64,000 nucleotides of DNA from JAXMHB01 sp046346965. Lineage in GTDB: Bacteria; Pseudomonadota; Gammaproteobacteria; Xanthomonadales; SZUA-5. The stretch covers positions 62,001 through 126,000 of the forward strand of contig JAXMHB010000001.1 of the NCBI GenBank assembly GCA_046346965.1, given 5' to 3'. This document shows, in pieces, positions 1 through 8,027 of this stretch; position 1 is the stretch's first letter, and every line of letters starts with the position of its first letter. The notes beneath the pieces were generated by a model. It saw only the letters and a list, made by a program, of their open reading frames with translations. It did not search any database and was not told where the DNA came from. A program made the position numbers and the translations under genes.

Positions 1-14
1 GCCGTCAGCACGCC

Positions 15-120
15 TACTTATTCTGCAAATTCGCGACAGCGCCGCGCAGCGCAGGCGCGGCATGGCCGTCCCGTGACCCCCGCCCCGCCTTTGGCCCCAC
101 AAACCCATGTTTGGCAAGAG
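15..120 (+). repeat. Dispersed intergenic repeat, copy A
   Basis: First of at least seven related copies of a roughly 100-130 bp non-coding repeat in this window. It runs from a TTCTGCAAAT...GCGACAG motif through a C-rich run (CCCCCGCCCCGCC) to CATGTTTGGCAAGAG. The other copies lie near 138, 3266, 9980, 10197, 38740 and 38917. Open frames across it are low-complexity and I do not regard them as genes. The only content seen in bases 1-319 is this copy, copy B and the short leader of gspG. Confidence 0.65.
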
Positions 121-137
121 ATCTACTCGGCGTTCCC

Positions 138-270
138 ATCTCGCCTTCAGCACGCATACGTTCTCTGCAAGCTGGCAAAAGGAGGGCAGCCGCCGCATGG
201 CCAAGCCCCCGCCCCCCGACCCCCGCCCCGCTGTTGGCTCCGAAACCCAAGTTTGGCGAGAGCTCCCCTA
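138..270 (+). repeat. Dispersed intergenic repeat, copy B
   Basis: Second, tandem copy of the family. It shows the TCTGCAAG start, the GCAGCCGCCGCATGGCC middle, a C-rich run and the end AAGTTTGGCGAGAGCTCCCC. It is joined to copy A by TCTCGCCTTCAGCACGC, a linker also found between copies elsewhere (near 10182). It ends about 50 bases before the gspG start, so it may fall in the leader or promoter of the pseudopilin operon. Confidence 0.6.
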
Positions 271-319
271 TGGCATCAGCCGTTATGATCAGCCGCACTC
301 TTCCTTGCCGAGGCATCGC

Positions 320-751
320 ATGCGCACACGCACCCTGTCCCGCTCAGGCCAACGCGGCTTTACGCTGCTCGAGATCATCATTGTGGCGGCGATCATTGCG
401 ATTCTGGCGACCGTGGTGGCCGTGAACTTCATGGGCGAGCCCGACAAAGCGCGGGTGGCTCGCGCCAAGCAGGATGTGGCATCGCTGGTCAGCGCCTTGC
501 AGCTCTACAAGCTCGACAACTTCAGCTATCCCTCGACTCAGCAAGGTTTGGATGCGCTGAAGACGCGCCCGTCTGGCTCGCCGGCGGCGCCGAACTGGAA
601 ACCCTACGTGACGCAAATGCCCAGCGATCCCTGGGGCAGGCCCTATCAGTATCTGAATCCTGGTCAGCACGGCGAGTTCGACGTCTATTCCTACGGCGCC
701 GACGGCCAGCCCGGCGGCGAAGGGCTGGGCGCGGATATCGGAAACTGGTAG
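320..751 (+). CDS. gspG: Type II secretion major pseudopilin GspG
   Basis: Major pseudopilin of the type II secretion pseudopilus, 143 aa. The start at 320 gives a short basic leader ending in QRG and then FTLLE, the prepilin peptidase site with Glu at +5, followed by a hydrophobic helix of about 20 residues. The C-terminus has the GspG signature SYGADGQPGGEG...ADIGNW, the calcium-binding loop of the family. Longer upstream starts would run through repeat DNA and put a non-pilin leader in front, so 320 is preferred; GAGG lies just upstream. First visible gene of gspGHIJK; its stop overlaps the gspH start by one base. The ATPase and membrane components (gspE, gspF) are not in the window and may lie to the left or elsewhere. 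Confidence 0.95.
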   Translation: MRTRTLSRSGQRGFTLLEIIIVAAIIAILATVVAVNFMGEPDKARVARAKQDVASLVSALQLYKLDNFSYPSTQQGLDALKTRPSGSPAAPNWKPYVTQMPSDPWGRPYQYLNPGQHGEFDVYSYGADGQPGGEGLGADIGNW

Positions 752-1236
752 TGCACCAGCGCGGCTACTCGCTGTTGGAAATGCTGGTGGTGGTCGCGGT
801 GATCGCCATCCTCGCGGGCGCCGTGGTGCTGTCGGCCGGAGGCGCCGGCAGCGATCGGCAGATCGAGGGCGAGGCGCGCCGGCTGCAGCGGGTGCTGGAG
901 TTGCTGTGCGATACCGCGGTGATCGAGGGTCGCTACTACGCGCTCGGCTACGGCGCCCGTGTCTACGCCGGCTACCGCTATGACAACGAAGGTTGGGCCT
1001 TGATCCGCAGCAGCGGCCCGCTGCAAGAGCACGTGGTGCCGGAGGGCATGCGGCTGTCGGTGCCGGACGCCGAGGAAGCGCTGCCGAACGGCGTCCCCGA
1101 GGAGCCGCAGTTGCTGTGCGCCCCGACCGGCGATCTGAGTGCGGTCGATCTGATGCTGACGACCGACGCCATGCCCCAAGGCTGGCGGCTGCGCTTGGAT
1201 CGCGCAGGGGCGCTGGCGTTGGAGCCGCCGCCGTGA
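751..1236 (+). CDS. gspH: Type II secretion minor pseudopilin GspH
   Basis: Minor pseudopilin, 161 aa, thought to sit near the tip of the type II secretion pseudopilus. It begins with GTG inside the gspG stop (TAGTG). The leader MHQRG is followed by YSLLEMLVVV, a prepilin peptidase site with Glu+5. A small beta-rich C-terminal domain follows. Sequence conservation in GspH is low, so the call rests on the pilin-type N-terminus and on its place between gspG and gspI. The next gene starts within its last codons. Confidence 0.88.
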   Translation: MHQRGYSLLEMLVVVAVIAILAGAVVLSAGGAGSDRQIEGEARRLQRVLELLCDTAVIEGRYYALGYGARVYAGYRYDNEGWALIRSSGPLQEHVVPEGMRLSVPDAEEALPNGVPEEPQLLCAPTGDLSAVDLMLTTDAMPQGWRLRLDRAGALALEPPP

Positions 1237-1619
1237 GGCAACTGCGTGGCTTCACGCTGATCGAGGTGATGGTGGCGCTGGCGATTCTGGCGATCGCGCT
1301 CGCCGCCTCGGTGCGCGCGGTCGGCGAGCAGTCGCGCGCACAGGCGATCGTGCGTGACGGCAGCTATGCGCGCTGGGTGGCGGCCAATCTGATCGCCGAA
1401 ACCCGGCTCAACGAGAACTGGCCGGCGCCGGGTGTGCGCGAGGGCCAGTCGCGCATGGCCGGTCGCATCTGGCGTTGGCGTCTGACCATCACCGATACGC
1501 CGGATGGCGATATGCGCCGGCTGGACGCCGAGGTCTATCCCGGTGAGGCCTCGGTGGACGCCGAGGACGCGCTGGTGCGCGTCAGTGGCTTCGCCAGCGG
1601 CCGGGATCGCGGCGAATGA
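1233..1619 (+). CDS. gspI: Type II secretion minor pseudopilin GspI
   Basis: Minor pseudopilin, 128 aa. A GTG start at 1233 overlaps the gspH stop. VRQLRG precedes FTLIEVMVALAIL, a typical GspI N-terminus with Glu+5. GspI normally forms the tip complex with GspJ and GspK, and gspJ and gspK follow directly. The length fits the family (about 120-130 aa). The stop overlaps the gspJ start (ATGA), which suggests translational coupling. Confidence 0.9.
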   Translation: MRQLRGFTLIEVMVALAILAIALAASVRAVGEQSRAQAIVRDGSYARWVAANLIAETRLNENWPAPGVREGQSRMAGRIWRWRLTITDTPDGDMRRLDAEVYPGEASVDAEDALVRVSGFASGRDRGE

Positions 1620-2218
1620 GCGCGCCGCAGCGGGGATTCACGCTGCTGGAGCTGATCGTGGCGGTGGCGATCTTCGCCGTGGTCGCGACCATGGCCTATG
1701 GCGGCCTCGATCTGCTGCTGCGCAGTCAATCGACGCTGGACAGCACGGCGGCGCGGCAGCGCGCCATTGATCTGGCGGTGCTGCGGATCGAGCGCGATCT
1801 CGCCCATGCGCTGGCGCGCCCGGCGCGTGGCCCGTATGGCGATCCGCAGCCGGCCATGCAGGGCAGCGCCGCGCTGGCCGAGTGGAGCGTGCTCGATCTG
1901 CAGGGCGCCGCCGATGGCATTCGCCCGCAGGGTTTGCGGGTGCGCTATGCGGTGATCGATGACCAGTTGTGGCGCGCGCAGGACGCGGTGCTCGATCGCA
2001 CGCCGCGCGAGAGCGCCCGCCAGCGGCCGATCCTGGATCAGGTCGAGCGCATCAGCTTCCGCTATCTGGTCGGCAACAAGCAGCGTCTGGACCAGTGGCC
2101 GCCACGCAGCGGCATTACTGCCCCGGAACGCCTGCCGCGCGGCGTCGAGGTAACGCTGCGCTTGAAAGACGTGGGCGAGATCGTGCGCGTGGTCGAACTG
2201 CCGGAGGCGCCGCGATGA
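1616..2218 (+). CDS. gspJ: Type II secretion minor pseudopilin GspJ
   Basis: Minor pseudopilin, 200 aa. The leader MSAPQRG precedes FTLLELIVAVAIF with Glu+5, and the body has the usual GspJ length. It is part of the I-J-K tip complex that starts pseudopilus assembly in the inner membrane. The ATG overlaps the gspI stop by four bases, and its own stop overlaps the gspK start in the same way. Confidence 0.92.
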   Translation: MSAPQRGFTLLELIVAVAIFAVVATMAYGGLDLLLRSQSTLDSTAARQRAIDLAVLRIERDLAHALARPARGPYGDPQPAMQGSAALAEWSVLDLQGAADGIRPQGLRVRYAVIDDQLWRAQDAVLDRTPRESARQRPILDQVERISFRYLVGNKQRLDQWPPRSGITAPERLPRGVEVTLRLKDVGEIVRVVELPEAPR

Positions 2219-3141
2219 GGCGCCAACGCGGTGTGGCCCTGCTGGTGGCGCTGCTGATCGTTGCCCTGGCGGCGCTGATCGCCACCCATCTGTTCACGCT
2301 GACCGGCACCAGCATTGCGCGCCAGGAAGCGCAGGCGCGCAGCCTTGATGCGGTGCTGCTGGCGCAGGGTTTGGAGGACTACGCGCTGGTGATTCTGGAT
2401 CGCGATCAGGATCTCGGCGATGGCATCGACACCCGCAACGATGTCTGGGCGCGACCGCTGCCGCCGCTGCCAGTGCCAGGCGGTCGGGTCGCCGGCGCCC
2501 TCAGTGATCTGGACGGCCGCCTCAACGTCAACACGTTGATCCGCAACGGCGCCCGCGATCCGGTCGCGATGGCGCGCTTGTATCGCCTGCTGGCGGCGCT
2601 GTCGCTGAAGTCCGAGATCGCCGACGCGATTGCCGACTGGATCGATGCCGACAGCCAGGTGCAGGGGCAGGGCGCTGAGGATCTGGACTACTTGCGCGCC
2701 GATCCGCCCTACCGCGCCGCCAATCGGCCGATGGCGCATATCTCCGAATTGCGGCTGATCAAGGGCGTCAATGCCAAGATCTACGCGCGGCTGGCGCCGG
2801 AATTGAGCGCCTTGCCGATCGACACCGGCTTCAACATCAACACCGCCAGCGTGGCCGGTCTGATGAGTCTGGCCGATGGCGTCAGCGAGGATCTGGCCAA
2901 GCGCCTGTGGGAAGGCGGACGCGCCCAGTACCGATCGATGACCGAACTGGTCGACCGCCTGACCCAGGCTGGCGTGGCGCTCGACCCGGCCTCGATCCAG
3001 GATCTGAAGGTGTCCAGCCGCTATTTCCTGGCGCGTGCCGACGTGCAGCTGGGCGAGCACGTCTACCGCTACTACAGCCTGCTGCAGCGCACACCCGCCG
3101 GTGGCCGCGTGCTGCAACGGGCGCAGAGCGCTTACGAGTGA
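2215..3141 (+). CDS. gspK: Type II secretion minor pseudopilin GspK
   Basis: Large minor pseudopilin, 308 aa, which caps the pseudopilus tip. The start MRRQRG is followed by VALLVALLIVAL. As is normal for GspK, the +5 Glu of other pseudopilins is absent (Val here). The long soluble domain includes the SDLDGRLNVNTL stretch and a FNINTAS motif of the helical insertion domain. It is the last gene of the cluster here: gspL, gspM and gspN do not follow. The next 200 bases are a tandem repeat and a dispersed repeat, then a convergent gene. Confidence 0.93.
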   Translation: MRRQRGVALLVALLIVALAALIATHLFTLTGTSIARQEAQARSLDAVLLAQGLEDYALVILDRDQDLGDGIDTRNDVWARPLPPLPVPGGRVAGALSDLDGRLNVNTLIRNGARDPVAMARLYRLLAALSLKSEIADAIADWIDADSQVQGQGAEDLDYLRADPPYRAANRPMAHISELRLIKGVNAKIYARLAPELSALPIDTGFNINTASVAGLMSLADGVSEDLAKRLWEGGRAQYRSMTELVDRLTQAGVALDPASIQDLKVSSRYFLARADVQLGEHVYRYYSLLQRTPAGGRVLQRAQSAYE

Positions 3142-3175
3142 ACCAGGGGGGCTCAGGTGCGTAGGGGGAAGAAAC

Positions 3176-3266
3176 GGGACGCGGGACCCGGGACCCGGGA
3201 CTCGGGACTCGGGACTCGGGACTCGGGACTCGGGACTCGGGACTCGGGACTCGGGACTCGGGACTC
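3176..3266. repeat. Heptanucleotide tandem repeat, 13 x 7 bp
   Basis: Thirteen contiguous 7-base units. The first three are variant (GGGACGC, then GGGACCC twice) and the last ten are perfect GGGACTC. The array lies 34 bases after the gspK stop, between convergent genes, and runs straight into dispersed repeat copy C. Both strands read through without stops as Arg/Asp/Ser/Gly/Leu/Thr repeats, which is a property of the array and not evidence of a protein. Confidence 0.95.
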
Positions 3267-3358
3267 GCTCAGCAAATCGTACTGCGACAGTGCCAGCCCA
3301 GCGCTGCAGTGCCGGTCCCCCGCCCCGCTTTTGCTCCGCCCTGCGGCAAACCGTGCCC
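3266..3358 (+). repeat. Dispersed intergenic repeat, copy C
   Basis: Plus-orientation copy of the dispersed family, fused to the heptamer array. It contains CTCAGCAAAT..ACTGCGACAG, GCTGCAGTGCCGGTCCCCCG and a TTTTGCTCC end with a GGCAAACC variant. It fills the gap between gspK and the convergent DUF779 gene. Confidence 0.6.
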
Positions 3359-3729
3359 TACAGCGCCTGCTGCTGCAGCGCCGCCCACTCGGCCTCGTCG
3401 TAGAGGCGCGAGCGCAGCAAAAAGCGCAGGCCTTCGCCGTTTTCCAGCGAGAACATGCCGCCACGGCCCTCGACCACGTCGATGATCAGCTGTGTGTGCT
3501 TCCAGTACTCGAACTGCGGCCGACTGATGTAGAAGGGCGCGCCGCCGATCTCACCGAGCAGCACATCCTGATCGCCGACCAGAAATTCGCCCTGGGCGAA
3601 ACACATCGGCGCGGAGCCATCGCAGCAGCCGCCGGACTGGTGAAACATCAGCGGACCGTGGCGCGTGCGCAGGCGCTCGATCAGCGCCAGCGTGCGGTCG
3701 GTCGCAAGTACGCGTGAAGGGGCTTGCAT
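3358..3729 (-). CDS. DUF779 protein, aldehyde-dehydrogenase partner
   Basis: A 123-aa DUF779 protein. The start MQAPSRVLAT is chosen because the family signature FHQSGGCCDGSAPMC lies about 28 residues in, as is usual; the longer upstream frame is low-complexity. DUF779 proteins are characteristically encoded beside NAD-dependent acetaldehyde dehydrogenases, as here (118 bases downstream of the dehydrogenase, same strand). The paired cysteines and the late QFEYWKHTQLIIDV segment are conserved in the family. Biochemical function is not established; a role as a small accessory of the dehydrogenase is inferred from context. Confidence 0.9.
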   Translation of the reverse strand: MQAPSRVLATDRTLALIERLRTRHGPLMFHQSGGCCDGSAPMCFAQGEFLVGDQDVLLGEIGGAPFYISRPQFEYWKHTQLIIDVVEGRGGMFSLENGEGLRFLLRSRLYDEAEWAALQQQAL

Positions 3730-3847
3730 CGGGGCTCCATGGCGCAGGATGGTCCCGCCATGCTGCGACGGGACAGTGTCTGGGTAAACCGGCGGCAGAC
3801 GGCCGGCGCGGGGAGGGTGCGCTCCGGCCGTCTGCGCCGATGTGGAC

Positions 3848-5365
<1,518 letters not shown>

Positions 5366-5415
5366 AGGGCCTCCCAGGATGCGATCGCGGCGAGATTGCC
5401 GGCGCAGCCCCTTAC

Positions 5416-5431
5416 GCATGCGCAATGCCAA
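5416..5431 (-). promoter_or_regulatory. Candidate sigma-54 promoter of the aldehyde dehydrogenase
   Basis: On the minus strand the sequence reads TTGGCATTGCGCATGC. This has the required GG-N10-GC spacing and a good -24 half (TTGGCA), with ATGC at the -12 position against the consensus TTGC. A start of transcription about 12 bases further on would leave a leader of roughly 40 bases before the dehydrogenase ATG, enough to hold its ribosome site. The divergent sigma-54 activator supports it. It is a prediction from sequence only. Confidence 0.55.
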
Positions 5432-5572
5432 GCCTGCCGATGCTGCGGCGCAAAACGGCCGACAGGGCCGCGTTTCAATGCAACGTGCGGTCATGCTGGC
5501 GCAGTGCAGCAAGCGCGGGGCTTGCGCGCGGCTGGTGGCTGTGTGCTAGATGCAGACGGTGTGTCGCCAGGG

Positions 5573-5589
5573 TGTCGCAAAATGCGACA
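5573..5589. promoter_or_regulatory. Perfect palindrome, likely activator binding site
   Basis: TGTCGCA-AAA-TGCGACA is a perfect inverted repeat with 7-base arms. An extra half-site TGTCGCC lies 11 bases to the left (5562-5568). It sits about 140 bases upstream of the candidate sigma-54 promoter, a normal distance for an enhancer, and also 13 bases before the regulator's own ATG, where binding could repress that gene. It is likely the operator of the adjacent AcoR-like protein; this is an inference. Confidence 0.6.
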
Positions 5590-5602
5590 GGGAGGCTCGG
5601 GC

Positions 5603-7465
5603 ATGGCAGGCAATCAGTTCCAGCGCATTGCGCAGGCGCGCAGTCAGTTCTTTGATCGGGATCGACTGCCGGGCGGCGATTGCCTGCCGGAAACCATCCT
5701 GCAGTCCTGGCAGCGCTGCCGACGCATGGGCCTGCCGGCCGAACGGCCACCCGCAATTGAGCCGGTGCCGCAGCCGCGCTTGCTGGAGATGCGGCAACGC
5801 AACGAGGCGCTGTTGCGCGCCGCGCGACCAGAACTCGATGCGCTGGCCGGCGATGCCAAGGCGACCGGCAGCATCGTGCTGCTGACCGACGCCGAGGGTT
5901 GGATCCTCGACGCCGTCGGCAATCCGCAGTTTCTGGACCGCGCCGGCCGCGTGGCGCTGATGCCGGGCGCCTGTTGGGGCGAGAACCTGACCGGCACCAA
6001 TGCCATCGGCACCGCGATTGCCGCCGGCGAGGCGGTGCGCGTGCATGGCGGTCAGCATTACCTCGCGCCCAATCACATCCTCAGTTGCACGGCGGCGCCG
6101 ATCCACGATCCGTACGGCGCTCTGGCCGGCGTGCTGGATCTGTCGGGCGATGCGCAGATCGAACACGTGCACGCGCTCGCCTTGGTCCGCTTGGCGGTGG
6201 CGCAGATCGAACACCGCTATTTCGAGGCCGCGGCGCCCGGCTGCCAGGTGCTGCGCATGCATTACAACCCGGCGCTGCTGGGCTCGGCGCAGGAAGCCCT
6301 GCTGGCCTTCCGCGGCCAGCGGCTGGTGGCCGCCAATTCGGTCGCGCTGCGCCTGTTCGGACTCGATCGGCGCCAGCTCGGCCGTGCGCGCTATCAAGAA
6401 CTGTTCGACGAGCCCATCGACGCGCTGCAGCGCCAGGGTGTACTGCACGATCGCCATGGCCAGGCGATGCACGGCAAGCTCACGCGCGAGGACGCGCCGG
6501 TGCGAACGGGCACGCGCCTCGGCGCAGCGGCGCCCGCGCCGGCCGAAGCGCCAGAGCCTGCGCCGGTGCTGATCGAAGCGCCGCTGGCGGCCCAGCTGGC
6601 GGCCTCGCTGCGCGTGCTGGAAGCCGGCTTGCCGGTGTTGATCCAGGGCGAAACCGGCACCGGCAAGGAGATCTATGCGCGCGAACTGCATCGCCGCAGC
6701 CGTCGCGCCGGCCGCGCCTTCGTCGCAGTGAACTGCGCCGCCTTGCCCGAGGGCCTGATCGAGGCCGAACTGTTCGGCTACGAGGACGGCGCCTACACCG
6801 GCGCGCGCCGCCAGGGCAGTCCGGGCCTGCTGCGCCAGGCCGATGGCGGCGTACTGTTTCTCGACGAGATCGGCGATATGCCGCTGGCGCTGCAGCCGCG
6901 CCTGCTGCGCGTGCTGCAGGAGCGCGAGCTCACGCCGCTGGGCGGTGGCAAATCGGTGCGCCTGGACTTCGCCCTGGTCTGCGCCACCCATCGCGATCTG
7001 CCGCAACTGGTGCGCGAGGGCCGCTTCCGCGCCGATCTTTACTACCGGATCGCCCACCACACCGCGCGCCTGCCGGCGCTGGCCGAGCACCCGGACCGGC
7101 GCGGGCTGGTGCAAACGCTGTGGGCGCGGATGGCGGAAGCACGCCGCTTGGAGCCGACGGCGCTCGATCGACTGGCCGACTACCCCTGGCCCGGAAACTA
7201 CCGTCAGCTGATTGCCTGTCTGGCTACCCTGGTGGCGCTGACCGATGTCGGCCAGCCGGTGGGCCTGAGCCTGCTGCCTGAGTACCTCAACGAGATGGCC
7301 GCGGCACCCGCGGCGGCGCCGACGGACTCGGGCCTGCTCAGCGACCGCGAAGAAGCGCTGATGCGCGATGCCTTGCAGGCGTGCGGCGGCAACGTCAGCC
7401 TCGCAGCGCGCCGCCTCGGCATCAGCCGCAGCACGCTGTACCGGCGTGTGGGCAAAGGCAAATGA
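5603..7465 (+). CDS. AcoR-like sigma-54-dependent transcriptional activator
   Basis: Enhancer-binding activator, 620 aa. An N-terminal GAF-type sensor domain covers about residues 70-200 (GENLTGTNAIGTAI is typical of AcoR). The AAA+ domain has Walker A GETGTGKE near 350, the sigma-54 contact loop as GAYTGA near 396 (a Tyr variant of GAFTGA) and Walker B LFLDEIGDM near 420. A Fis-type helix-turn-helix ends the protein (ISRSTLYRRV). The start at 5603 has GGGAGG seven bases upstream. It is divergent from the aldehyde dehydrogenase and probably activates it. About 380 bases of this gene are duplicated as a frameshifted fragment at 15241-15622. The effector could be acetoin, acetaldehyde or an alcohol; the sequence does not decide. 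Confidence 0.9.
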   Translation: MAGNQFQRIAQARSQFFDRDRLPGGDCLPETILQSWQRCRRMGLPAERPPAIEPVPQPRLLEMRQRNEALLRAARPELDALAGDAKATGSIVLLTDAEGWILDAVGNPQFLDRAGRVALMPGACWGENLTGTNAIGTAIAAGEAVRVHGGQHYLAPNHILSCTAAPIHDPYGALAGVLDLSGDAQIEHVHALALVRLAVAQIEHRYFEAAAPGCQVLRMHYNPALLGSAQEALLAFRGQRLVAANSVALRLFGLDRRQLGRARYQELFDEPIDALQRQGVLHDRHGQAMHGKLTREDAPVRTGTRLGAAAPAPAEAPEPAPVLIEAPLAAQLAASLRVLEAGLPVLIQGETGTGKEIYARELHRRSRRAGRAFVAVNCAALPEGLIEAELFGYEDGAYTGARRQGSPGLLRQADGGVLFLDEIGDMPLALQPRLLRVLQERELTPLGGGKSVRLDFALVCATHRDLPQLVREGRFRADLYYRIAHHTARLPALAEHPDRRGLVQTLWARMAEARRLEPTALDRLADYPWPGNYRQLIACLATLVALTDVGQPVGLSLLPEYLNEMAAAPAAAPTDSGLLSDREEALMRDALQACGGNVSLAARRLGISRSTLYRRVGKGK

Positions 7466-7486
7466 TTGACTGGATTCCCGCGGGGC

Positions 7487-7675
7487 CAACATCTCGCCAT
7501 ACCGTCATTCCCGCGAAAGCGGGAATCCAGGCTCCTGGGGCTGGGACGTGCGGCGCCGTCACTCGGTCATTCCGGCAACGGAAGGAGGATGGCCAGGTGA
7601 ATGCGCCGTTCCCGCCTCGGCGGGAACGGCAAGTGATTAACCGGATTCCCGCGTTCGCGGGAATGACGGGTGGGT
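7487..7675. repeat. 189-bp hairpin repeat, copy 1
   Basis: Begins CAACATCTCGCCA and ends GAATGACGGGTGGGT. It contains three stem-loops in a row: ATTCCCGCGAAAGCGGGAAT, the central GTTCCCGCCTCGGCGGGAAC, and ATTCCCGCGTTCGCGGGAAT. Copy 2 lies at an exact offset of 275 bases with no indels, so the pair probably arose by recent duplication. The outer hairpins face each other and enclose TGGGGCTGGGACGTGCGG. A partial third unit (ATTGACTGGATTCCCGCG) abuts the end of the preceding activator gene. Confidence 0.85.
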
Positions 7676-7761
7676 GGTCTGCGCGGCATCTCATGCAGAT
7701 CGCGACACCCCGATGTAAACCATCCCCCGAATGGCGATCACCATGACGAACGCTGCGAGGG

Positions 7762-7950
7762 CAACATCTCGCCACACCGTCATTCCCGCGAAAGCGGGAA
7801 TCCACGCTCCTGGGGCTGGGACGTGCGGCGCCGTCACTCGGTCATTCCGGCAACGGAAGGAGGATGGCGAGGCGAATGCGCCGTTCCCGCCGAGGCGGGA
7901 ACGGCAAGTGACCGACTGGATTCCCGCGTTCGCGGGAATGACGGGTAGGT
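7762..7950. repeat. 189-bp hairpin repeat, copy 2
   Basis: Second copy of the three-hairpin repeat, aligned base for base with copy 1 at +275 with scattered substitutions. A further half hairpin (GATTCCCGCGTTCGCGCGAATG) follows at about 7952-7974. The 86 bases between the copies show no gene. Together these repeats fill the whole 560-base gap between the activator and the convergent cyanophycinase fusion. Confidence 0.85.
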
Positions 7951-8027
7951 TCGATTCCCGCGTTCGCGCGAATGAGGGGCGGGGCGGGGTGCCGGCATGG
8001 CGCCATCCCAACCCTGGGCGCCGTTCC

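Noticed and set aside
107..319. Extended N-terminus for GspG
   Set aside because: It would translate dispersed repeat DNA and place 71 residues before a short pilin leader; the start at 320 fits the family.
3157..3717. Repetitive protein encoded across the heptamer array
   Set aside because: Open only because the 7-base unit has no stops; it then runs antisense through the DUF779 gene.
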